From an uncultured Prevotellaceae bacterium (GTDB lineage: Bacteria; Bacteroidota; Bacteroidia; Bacteroidales; Muribaculaceae): a stretch of 17,126 bases of DNA. Below are positions 1 to 5,673 of the stretch, piece by piece. The stretch is taken from the NCBI GenBank assembly GCA_937916085.1, contig CALGGO010000097.1:1-17126 (forward strand), written 5' to 3'. Under the pieces are notes generated by a model, which was not told where the DNA came from, ran no database searches, and saw only the letters and a program-made list of their open reading frames with translations. How positions within the stretch are numbered: the stretch's first letter is position 1; the number at the start of each line of letters is the position of its first letter. Made by a program: the position numbers and the translations under genes.

Positions 1-95
1 AACGGGGCGGATCTAAGGCAAGGACGGGGCTTCACCGAGGCTGCCTGAGGGCGGCTCCTGCGGGACTCACGCACGCAAAACGCAGACACCAACCA
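1..95. other. GC-rich left-edge segment, no gene assigned
   Basis: This stretch is clearly more GC-rich than the AT-rich spacer that follows it. A plus-strand frame open from base 1 stops at TGA 46-48 and could be the last 15 codons of an upstream gene, but 15 residues are too few to identify anything. Short G/C inverted repeats (for example GCTGCC and GGCGGC around 40-57, with one G-U pair) could form a hairpin, but no T-tract follows, so I do not call a terminator. Nothing here is recognisable as a tRNA or other known RNA. Confidence 0.3.
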
Positions 96-183
96 CACCC
101 GCCACAACATCAACGCCAGCAACACAATGACAACAACCTCACCCGCCACAACATCAACGCCCGCAAGACAACGGCAACAACCA
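96..183. repeat. 44-bp tandem repeat, two copies, A/C-rich
   Basis: Bases 96-117 and 140-161 are an identical 22-bp sequence. The 22 bp after each (118-139 and 162-183) are alike with about five mismatches, so the unit is 44 bp, present about twice. The plus strand here is almost free of T and dominated by A and C. The period is not a multiple of three, which argues against selection for a repeated peptide. It lies about 75 bp upstream of the promoter of the DUF1460 gene. Function unknown. Confidence 0.75.
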
Positions 184-258
184 CTTGACACCACTCATCC
201 ATTAAAAAGGTTACACCTTATTATATATAAAATAGGGTTATATTTATTGGCTTTATTG

Positions 259-289
259 TTGTGGATGTGATTTTTTATTTCTAATTTTG
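259..289 (+). promoter_or_regulatory. Bacteroidota-type promoter (-33 TTG / -7 TAnnTTTG)
   Basis: TTG at 259-261 (part of TTGTTG 256-261) is followed after 20 bp by TAATTTTG at 282-289, an exact match to the TAnnTTTG -7 consensus of the Bacteroides primary sigma factor. Transcription would begin a few bases after 289, roughly 295-300. That supports translation of the next gene from GTG 319 or ATG 346 rather than TTG 298. The surrounding spacer (about 200-297) is AT-rich and contains no other feature I can support. Confidence 0.55.
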
Positions 290-318
290 TTGCAGTTTTG
301 TATCTAATATTATTTGCT

Positions 319-1236
319 GTGAGAAGATCGAAGAAGATATTATTGATGTGCCTGGCGATGGTTGCAGCTGGGTTAAGTGGAATCTCAAAGGGTGGCGCGC
401 TGGGCAATGCCACTGCTCAGGGTGCCGGTATTGAGCGCATGCGTTTTCATTGCGAGAATGACACAACGAGGATAAACTCGCTACTTCAGGAAGGCCTTCA
501 GAGCGGATTGAGCGACCCTAATGAGCTGGTGTGCTTCTATGCCCACAAACTTGAGGGCACGCCTTACGTCGCCCACACTCTTGAGGGCGAGAGTGAGATG
601 CTCACAATCAACATCGACGAACTCGACTGCACAACGTTTATTGAGACTTTGTATGCCTTGACTCGCACCACACTAAACGGCCGCTACTCTTGGCGCGACT
701 ATGCCCACCATCTTGAAGACCTGCGTTACCGCCGTGGTGAGATGGGCGACTACTCCAGCCGCCTGCACTACATCAGCGACTGGATTATCGACAACAGCAA
801 TCGCGGCAACCTCATTGACGTGACAAGCGACATAAAATGTGTGCGTTATAAGATTAAGAACATCAACTACATGAGCACTCACCGCGACAGCTACCCGTCG
901 CTTGCCAACGACACAATCTATGAGAAGATCAAGAATTTTGAGATTGGCTATCGAAATCACCGTTTTCCATATATAAAGAAAGAGAGTCTTAACTCAAAAG
1001 ATGTGAAGGCGGTGGTTAAGCGCGGCGATTTCGTTGGCTTGGTGACCCGTATCGATGGTCTGGACATTTCTCACTTGGGGATTGTTGAGCTCGATGCAGA
1101 GGGAAATATCGTGCTCCTCGACGCATCGTCGATAGGCAAGAAGGTAATGCTTGAGGATATTGACTTGAAGAAGCAGCTCTCAAGGAACCCCAAGAACGAG
1201 GGCGTGAGATTCTTTAGGCTGACCACCAACCAATAA
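319..1236 (+). CDS. Exported DUF1460-family (NlpC/P60-like, amidase-like) protein
   Basis: This is probably a secreted or lipid-free periplasmic peptidoglycan amidase/peptidase-like protein of the DUF1460 family (PF07313), which is annotated as N-acetylmuramoyl-L-alanine amidase-like. From the GTG start (305 aa), residues 1-6 (MRRSKK) form a basic n-region, about 7-22 a hydrophobic core, and an ATA/Q site near residue 33 could be cleaved. Putative active-site positions are Cys104 (in ELDCTTFIE), His252 (in SHLGIVE) and Asp268 (in LLDASS). The start is uncertain: TTG 298 is upstream and almost at the predicted transcription start, while ATG 346 would remove the basic residues; I chose GTG 319 because it gives a proper signal peptide. 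The gene stands alone, convergent with the ribosomal operon, and ends 18 bp before a shared hairpin. The family call is by recalled motif; the substrate is not known. Confidence 0.8.
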   Translation: MRRSKKILLMCLAMVAAGLSGISKGGALGNATAQGAGIERMRFHCENDTTRINSLLQEGLQSGLSDPNELVCFYAHKLEGTPYVAHTLEGESEMLTINIDELDCTTFIETLYALTRTTLNGRYSWRDYAHHLEDLRYRRGEMGDYSSRLHYISDWIIDNSNRGNLIDVTSDIKCVRYKIKNINYMSTHRDSYPSLANDTIYEKIKNFEIGYRNHRFPYIKKESLNSKDVKAVVKRGDFVGLVTRIDGLDISHLGIVELDAEGNIVLLDASSIGKKVMLEDIDLKKQLSRNPKNEGVRFFRLTTNQ

Positions 1237-1254
1237 ACTGCTGTTAAAACTAAT

Positions 1255-1290
1255 AAAGCCAGCGGCATCACGCATGATGTCGCTGGCTTT
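1255..1290. terminator. Bidirectional terminator hairpin between convergent genes
   Basis: AAAGCCAGCG (1255-1264) pairs perfectly with CGCTGGCTTT (1281-1290). After one mismatch, the inner CATCA (1266-1270) pairs with TGATG (1275-1279) around a 4-base loop. The outer A/T pairs give a T-run on both strands, so the hairpin can stop both the plus-strand gene ending at 1236 and the minus-strand operon ending at 1353. On the minus strand the U-tract continues as TTTATTAGTTTT. A small extra hairpin (TCTTC-GTTA-GAAGA, 1304-1317) lies closer to rplQ. Confidence 0.85.
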
Positions 1291-1352
1291 GATATTGGAT
1301 GTGTCTTCGTTAGAAGAATGTGTACTTCAATCTTGGGAGTATCGCATGGTTC

Positions 1353-1832
1353 TTACTCCTCGGCAGCAGTCTCGGCAGGCTGCTCGGTTTTCTCGGCAGC
1401 AGCTTTCTTGCCTGAGCGGCGGCTGCGGCGAGTAGCCTTCTTAGCAGTCTCTTTCTTCTCGGCGAGAAGAGCCTCGTTGTAGTCAACTAACTCGATAAAG
1501 CAAGTCTTAGCATTGTCACCGAGACGGTTGCCCAACTTGAGGATGCGAGTGTATCCACCTGGACGGTCGGCAATCTTCTGAGAGATCTCGTTGAAGAGAA
1601 TACTTACTGCCTGCTTGTTCTGAAGATAGCTGAACACTACTCTTCTTGAAGCTGTGTCGTCGTTCTTGGCACGATTGATAAGGGGCTCGGCATAGACGCG
1701 TAGAGCTTTAGCCTTAGCGAGAGTTGTGAAAATTCTCTTGTGCATGATCAGCGAGATGGTCATGTTGGCCAGCATGGCGTCGCGGTGTCCCTTCTTGCGG
1801 CTTAGGTGATTGAATTTCTTATTATGTCTCAT
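1353..1832 (-). CDS. rplQ: 50S ribosomal protein L17 (bL17)
   Basis: Component of the large subunit, placed near the peptide exit side. The N-terminus (MRHNKKFNHLSRKKGHR, then NMTISLIMHKRIFTT) is diagnostic of L17. The protein is 159 aa, longer than the roughly 120-130 aa of many bacteria. Residues from about 122 onward form a Lys/Ala/Glu/Arg-rich low-complexity tail with several KK and RR pairs and an acidic end (ETAAEE). It is the last gene of the alpha segment, 5 bp after rpoA, and is followed by the hairpin at 1255-1290. The start has A at -3 and no Shine-Dalgarno. Confidence 0.98.
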   Translation of the reverse strand: MRHNKKFNHLSRKKGHRDAMLANMTISLIMHKRIFTTLAKAKALRVYAEPLINRAKNDDTASRRVVFSYLQNKQAVSILFNEISQKIADRPGGYTRILKLGNRLGDNAKTCFIELVDYNEALLAEKKETAKKATRRSRRSGKKAAAEKTEQPAETAAEE

Positions 1833-1837
1833 CGTTA

Positions 1838-2830
1838 TTACTCTTTATCTAATTTATACTTTGAAATATCCATGCCAAAGTTGAGGCCATGGCTTGACAA
1901 GAGTTCCTCGAGCTCTGACAAAGATTTCTTGCCGAAGTTGCGGAACTTGAGAAGGTCGGTCTTGTTGTACTTGACAAGGTCGCCAAGCGACTCGACTTCG
2001 GCCGACTTGAGGCAGTTGAGCGCACGTACAGAGAGCTGCATATCCACAAGTTTAGTCTTAAGCAGCTGACGCATGTGGAGAACTTCCTCGTCGAACTCCT
2101 CGTTGCCGTCGTTCTCGGCAGCATCGAGTGCGATCTTCTCGTCGGAGAAAAGCATAAAGTGCTGAATAAGTATTCTTGCAGCTTCTTTGAGAGCTTCCTT
2201 TGGATGTATCGAGCCATCGGTGGCAATCTCGAGGACGAGTTTCTCGTAGTCGGTCTTCTGCTCTACACGATAGTTCTCGATAGCATACATCACATTAACA
2301 ATTGGCGTGTAGATAGAGTCGATAGCGATAACGTCGATGGGATCGTTGTTGCTACGGTTCTCCTCGGCGGGAACATATCCGCGACCTTTGTTAATGGTGA
2401 TATCGAGCTGGAAGCTGGCTTTAGGGTCAAGGTTGCAGATTACGAGCTCTGGGTTAAGAACCTCAAAGCCGTTAAGCACCTTACCAATGTCGCCGGCATG
2501 AAAAACATCCTGTCCTGAAACCTTGATAGTAGCTTTCTCGGTTTCGGTCTCGTCAACGACTTGCTTGAGACGCACTTTCTTGAGGTTAAGAATGATGTTA
2601 GTGACATCTTCTTTCACCCCAGGTATTGTTGCGAACTCATGCTTAACGCCGTCGATGCGGATGTTGCAAATCGCGAATCCTTCGAGGGAAGAAAGCAAGA
2701 TGCGCCTTAGAGCGTTTCCTATGGTAACGCCATAACCAGGCTCAAGGGGTCTAAACTCAAACTTGCCGAAGTAGTTGTCGGCTTCGAGCATCAAGACCTT
2801 TTCTGGTTTCTGAAATGCTAAAATAGACAT
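1838..2830 (-). CDS. rpoA: DNA-directed RNA polymerase subunit alpha
   Basis: Assembly scaffold of RNA polymerase. The dimerising N-terminal domain covers about residues 1-230 and includes NALRRILLSS at 39-48, the conserved motif contacting beta. An acidic linker (about 232-258, rich in D/E/N) leads to the C-terminal DNA- and activator-binding domain. There VRALNCLK contains Arg269, equivalent to the UP-element-binding Arg265 of E. coli, followed by the helix-hairpin-helix NFGKKSLSELEELL. The length of 330 aa is normal. It lies 12 bp after rpsD and 5 bp before rplQ, the standard alpha-operon position. The start is one of only two in the window with T at -3. Confidence 0.99.
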   Translation of the reverse strand: MSILAFQKPEKVLMLEADNYFGKFEFRPLEPGYGVTIGNALRRILLSSLEGFAICNIRIDGVKHEFATIPGVKEDVTNIILNLKKVRLKQVVDETETEKATIKVSGQDVFHAGDIGKVLNGFEVLNPELVICNLDPKASFQLDITINKGRGYVPAEENRSNNDPIDVIAIDSIYTPIVNVMYAIENYRVEQKTDYEKLVLEIATDGSIHPKEALKEAARILIQHFMLFSDEKIALDAAENDGNEEFDEEVLHMRQLLKTKLVDMQLSVRALNCLKSAEVESLGDLVKYNKTDLLKFRNFGKKSLSELEELLSSHGLNFGMDISKYKLDKE

Positions 2831-2842
2831 GGATGTTAAATT

Positions 2843-3451
2843 TTACTGTTTAGAATACAACTCAACGATCAATTGCTCTTTGATGTTCTCGGGAATTTCG
2901 TCGCGCTGTGGCACGTTGATCATCTTGCCACCCTTCACGCTCTCGTCCCATTCAATCCAAGGATACTTGCTGTGGTTGAAGCCTGCAAGTGAGTCTTGTA
3001 TTACCTCAAGAGATTTAGATTTTTCTCTAACAGCCACGAGTTCGCCTGGAGTCACCGAGTAAGAAGGAATGTTCACAACATTGCCGTTTACTGTGATGTG
3101 GCGGTGCAGAACGAGCTGGCGTGCTGCCGAGCGTGTTTTAGCGATACCTAGGCGGAACACCACGTTGTCGAGACGTGACTCGAGCAGTTGCAGGAGCACC
3201 TCACCTGTTACGCCCTTAGAAGATGAAGCTTTCTCAAAGAGGTTGCGGAACTGACGCTCAAGAACGCCATAGGTGTATTTAGCCTTTTGTTTTTCGCGAA
3301 GCTGCGTACCGTACTCTGAGAGTTTTCTTCTTCTGTTGGCACCGTGCTGGCCTGGAGGGTTGGTTCTTTTAGCAAGGACCTTGTCTTCTCCGAAAATTGG
3401 CTCGCCAAATTTGCGTGCGATTTTTGATTTTGGACCGGTATATCTAGCCAT
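2843..3451 (-). CDS. rpsD: 30S ribosomal protein S4 (uS4)
   Basis: Primary 16S rRNA-binding protein that nucleates 30S assembly; in E. coli it also represses translation of its own operon. The 202-aa protein starts MARYTGPKSKIARKFGE, has the NPPGQHG motif at 31-37, and carries an S4 RNA-binding domain at about 92-154 (ESRLDNVVFRLG, then RQLVLHRHITVNG). No N-terminal zinc-cysteine motif is present, so it is the C-minus form. Unlike its neighbours it is preceded by a long 161-bp gap with an inverted-repeat structure, a plausible control site. A at -3, within an A-rich leader. Confidence 0.99.
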   Translation of the reverse strand: MARYTGPKSKIARKFGEPIFGEDKVLAKRTNPPGQHGANRRRKLSEYGTQLREKQKAKYTYGVLERQFRNLFEKASSSKGVTGEVLLQLLESRLDNVVFRLGIAKTRSAARQLVLHRHITVNGNVVNIPSYSVTPGELVAVREKSKSLEVIQDSLAGFNHSKYPWIEWDESVKGGKMINVPQRDEIPENIKEQLIVELYSKQ

Positions 3452-3483
3452 TTTTTTTAATTTTAAAAAGTTAAGTTCTGAAT

Positions 3484-3556
3484 GAATCGCTTCAGTGCAG
3501 CCGCGATTGCAGAGAGGTTGTTAAAAAAGGTGCAATCCAATCACTGACAGAGATTC
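3484..3556 (-). ncRNA. Candidate structured leader RNA of rpsD (three nested helices)
   Basis: On the mRNA (minus strand) three inverted repeats nest. P1 is GAATC (3556-3552) with GATTC (3488-3484). P2 is TCAGTG (3547-3542) with CACTGA (3497-3492). P3 is GATTGCA (3537-3531) with TGCAATC (3511-3505), closing a 19-base loop at 3530-3512. Internal loops separate the helices, and the 3' side of P1 ends 32 nt before the rpsD AUG. A 161-bp non-coding gap with 18 strictly complementary pairs is hard to explain by chance in an otherwise compact operon. By analogy with S4 autoregulation, I infer an S4-responsive leader; binding is not shown by the sequence. Confidence 0.55.
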
Positions 3557-3559
3557 GCG

Positions 3560-3592
3560 AAAAAATAATAAATACTGTGAAGCAGTTGTCAA
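3560..3592 (-). promoter_or_regulatory. Possible internal promoter upstream of rpsD
   Basis: On the minus strand TTG (3592-3590, within TTGACA) is followed after 22 bp by TATTTTTT (3567-3560), seven of eight matches to TAnnTTTG, lacking the final G. TATTATTT (3570-3563) gives 19-bp spacing but a weaker match. Transcription would start at the very beginning of the hairpin structure 3556-3484. It would supply rpsD-rpoA-rplQ separately from the long operon. The match is imperfect. Confidence 0.3.
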
Positions 3593-3612
3593 CTCCTGAA
3601 TGTAAGGAAATA

Positions 3613-4002
3613 TTAAACTCTTCTTCTCTTAGGAGGACGACATCCGTTGTGTGGCAGTGGAGTAACGTCGATAATCTCGGTCACTGCGATGCCAGCGCCA
3701 TGGATGGTACGGATAGCAGATTCGCGTCCGTTGCCAGGTCCTTTCACATAAGCCTTAACCTTGCGAAGTCCGAGGTCATAGGCCACCTTAGCACAGTCTT
3801 GGGCTGCCATTTGAGCGGCATAAGGGGTGTTCTTTTTAGAGCCACGGAATCCCATCTTGCCTGCCGAAGACCATGAAATAACTTGTCCCTCGCTATTAGC
3901 GAGACACACAATGATGTTGTTAAACGAAGAGTGAACATGAAGTTGTCCCACTCCATCAACTTTAACAACTCTCTTCTTAGCTGCGACTGTTTTCTTTGCC
4001 AT
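3613..4002 (-). CDS. rpsK: 30S ribosomal protein S11 (uS11)
   Basis: Platform protein of the small subunit, near the E site and the 3' end of 16S rRNA. The 129-aa sequence contains HVHSSFNNIIV, SWSSAGKMGFRGSKK, the GPGNGRESAIR segment and the invariant basic tail CRPPKRRRV preceded by PHNG. It follows rpsM by 9 bp. The bases before its start end in AAGGT, which sits too close to the ATG to act as a normal Shine-Dalgarno. A 161-bp non-coding gap follows it, so transcription may be modulated between it and rpsD. Confidence 0.99.
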   Translation of the reverse strand: MAKKTVAAKKRVVKVDGVGQLHVHSSFNNIIVCLANSEGQVISWSSAGKMGFRGSKKNTPYAAQMAAQDCAKVAYDLGLRKVKAYVKGPGNGRESAIRTIHGAGIAVTEIIDVTPLPHNGCRPPKRRRV

Positions 4003-4011
4003 ACCTTAAAA

Positions 4012-4392
4012 TTATTTAGTAGCTTTCTTCTTGTTAGCAACAGTTTTCTTGCGTCCCTTGCGAGTGCGAGCGTTGTTCTTAGTACTCTGCCCGCGCACTG
4101 GCAGACCGTTGCGGTGGCGAATGCCACGGTAGCAACCGATGTCCATGAGTCGCTTGATGTTCATTTGTACCTCGCTGCGGAGGTCACCTTCAACCTTGTA
4201 GTTCTCGCCGATTACCTCGCGAACTTTGGCAGCCTCGGCGTCGGTCCAATCTTTGACCTTAGTATCCTCGCTCACTCCAGCCTCGGCCAGGATTTTAGCT
4301 GCCGAGCTACGACCGATGCCGTAGATGTAAGTGAGAGCGATAACACCTCTCTTGTTCTGGGGCAGGTCAACGCCCACAATTCTTATTGCCAT
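4012..4392 (-). CDS. rpsM: 30S ribosomal protein S13 (uS13)
   Basis: Head protein of the 30S subunit that contacts 5S/L5 bridges and the P-site tRNA. The 126-aa product starts MAIRIVGVDLPQNKRGV, has the helix-hairpin-helix TYIYGIGRSSAAKIL, then RLMDIGCYRGIRHRNGLPVRGQSTKNNARTRKG-type sequence (GIRHRNGLPVRGQ visible) and a Lys-rich C-terminal tail. It opens the alpha segment, 37 bp after rpmJ, with A at -3. Confidence 0.99.
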   Translation of the reverse strand: MAIRIVGVDLPQNKRGVIALTYIYGIGRSSAAKILAEAGVSEDTKVKDWTDAEAAKVREVIGENYKVEGDLRSEVQMNIKRLMDIGCYRGIRHRNGLPVRGQSTKNNARTRKGRKKTVANKKKATK

Positions 4393-4429
4393 ATTATAAA
4401 ACTGAAATTTTGTGCAAAATTAATAAAAA

Positions 4430-4546
4430 TTATCCTTGACGCTGCTTAAACTTAGGATTTTTCTTGCAAATCACGTACAAACGCCCTTTACGACGCACGA
4501 TTTTGCAGTCGTCGCTGCGTTTTTTTATAGAAGCTCTTACTTTCAT
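4430..4546 (-). CDS. rpmJ: 50S ribosomal protein L36 (bL36)
   Basis: I translated this 38-codon gene by hand: it begins MKVRASIKKRSDDCK and ends NPKFKQRQG, with TAA at 4432-4430. L36 is a small late-assembly protein near the L11/sarcin-ricin region. In zinc-binding L36 the ligands are Cys11, Cys14, Cys27 and a His near position 32-33. Here position 11 is Ser and the His is Phe33, while Cys14 and Cys27 remain, so zinc binding is probably lost. It sits between infA and rpsM, its usual place. Its start context ACACTACTATG is identical to that of rplR. Confidence 0.97.
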   Translation of the reverse strand: MKVRASIKKRSDDCKIVRRKGRLYVICKKNPKFKQRQG

Positions 4547-4588
4547 AGTAGTGTGTTTATGTAAGTTGTGATTTTAAATGAATCTAAA

Positions 4589-4807
4589 TTATTTGTATCT
4601 AAAAGCAATTCTTCCCTTGCTCAAGTCGTAGGGTGACATCTCCACTCTCACTTTGTCGCCGGGCAGGATTTTGATATAGTGCATCCTCATCTTTCCCGAG
4701 ATGTGAGCTGTGATTTGATGACCGTTCTCCAGTTCGACGCGGAACATAGCGTTTGACAAAGCCTCAACGATTGTTCCGTCTAATTCGATAGCATTTTGTT
4801 TAGCCAT
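4589..4807 (-). CDS. infA: Translation initiation factor IF-1
   Basis: The 72-aa protein is the usual IF1 length and a single OB-fold: it starts MAKQNAIELDGTIVEAL and contains MFRVELENGH, GKMRMHYIKILPGDKV and the C-terminal SPYDLSKGRIAFRYK. IF1 occupies the 30S A site during initiation and assists IF2 and IF3. It lies 37 bp after map and 42 bp before rpmJ, the map-infA-rpmJ order typical of Bacteroidota. Its start codon is one of two in the window with T at -3. Confidence 0.99.
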   Translation of the reverse strand: MAKQNAIELDGTIVEALSNAMFRVELENGHQITAHISGKMRMHYIKILPGDKVRVEMSPYDLSKGRIAFRYK

Positions 4808-4844
4808 AAAATAATCGTGTGTGATGTGAGTATTAATAATTTAT

Positions 4845-5630
4845 TTAAATGAATCGGTCTCCTAGCACTTCTTTGATGTACTCAAAGGAAGATAGAATAT
4901 CGGGCTTGCCATTGTGCACTGCCACTGAGTGCTCAAAGTGAGCCGAGGGCTTGAAGTCTTTGGTGCGTGTAGTCCATCCGTCACGCTCGATGACGATGTT
5001 CTTGCTGCCCATGTTGATCATGGGCTCAATGGCAATCGTCATGCCGTTCTTGATGAGGGGACCTGTGCCGCGTCGTCCGTAGTTGGGGACGTCGGGGTCT
5101 TCGTGGAGTTTCTTCCCCACTCCGTGTCCGCACATCTCACGCACTACTCCATATCCTCTTTTCTCGCAGTACTGCTGAATGGTGTTGCCAATGTCACCGA
5201 TGCGGTTGCCTGGGATAGCTTTCTTTATTCCCTCGTAAAGCGACTCTTTGGTGGTGATGAGGAGCTGTCTCACTTCCTCACTCACTTCTCCCACACAGAA
5301 TGTGTAGCAAGAGTCACCATTGAAGCCTTCTTTAGTTACCGCTCCGCAGTCGATAGAAACGATGTCGCCGTCTCTGAGGACGTATCCCGAGGGGATGCCG
5401 TGCACTACAGTCTCATTTACCGAGATGCACACCGATGCTGGAAATCCATAGAGTCCTAAGAACCCTGGCACGCAGCCTTGTGAGCGAATGTACTCGTCGG
5501 CGATATTGTTGAGCTTGCGGGTTGTGATCCCGGGGGCGACCCACTTGGCGAGTTCGCCTAGTGTGCGCGCCACCACGAGGTCAGCTTCCCTGAGCAATTC
5601 TATCTCTTCTTCGGTCTTTAAATAAATCAT
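4845..5630 (-). CDS. map: Type I methionine aminopeptidase
   Basis: Removes the initiator methionine from nascent proteins at the ribosome exit tunnel. The 261-aa protein has the pita-bread metallopeptidase fold with all five metal ligands visible: Asp94 (SIDCG), Asp106 (NGDSC), His169 (GHGVG), Glu202 (AIEPM) and Glu233 (FEHSV). The substrate-side His77 (VVHGIP) is also present. It has no N-terminal extension, so it is the short type Ia-like form. It directly follows secY (43 bp); in many Firmicutes and some other phyla adk stands between them, and here it does not. A at -3. Confidence 0.99.
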   Translation of the reverse strand: MIYLKTEEEIELLREADLVVARTLGELAKWVAPGITTRKLNNIADEYIRSQGCVPGFLGLYGFPASVCISVNETVVHGIPSGYVLRDGDIVSIDCGAVTKEGFNGDSCYTFCVGEVSEEVRQLLITTKESLYEGIKKAIPGNRIGDIGNTIQQYCEKRGYGVVREMCGHGVGKKLHEDPDVPNYGRRGTGPLIKNGMTIAIEPMINMGSKNIVIERDGWTTRTKDFKPSAHFEHSVAVHNGKPDILSSFEYIKEVLGDRFI

Positions 5631-5673
5631 ACTCAGAACTTGAGTTCTAAATCATTTAAGGGGAAGGAATGCA

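Noticed and set aside
1..48. C-terminal end of an upstream plus-strand gene (15 codons to TGA)
   Set aside because: Too short to identify; another plus frame is also open across this GC-rich region, so chance is likely.
96..183. CRISPR-like array
   Set aside because: Only two units, the second halves are also similar to each other rather than unique spacers, and no cas genes are near.
200..225. Terminator around AAGG-TTACA-CCTT with adjacent A/T run
   Set aside because: The stem is only four pairs, and no minus-strand gene clearly ends there.
3883..4449. 188-aa plus-strand open frame opposite rpsM and rpsK
   Set aside because: It is antisense to conserved ribosomal protein genes and its composition is that of a shadow frame.
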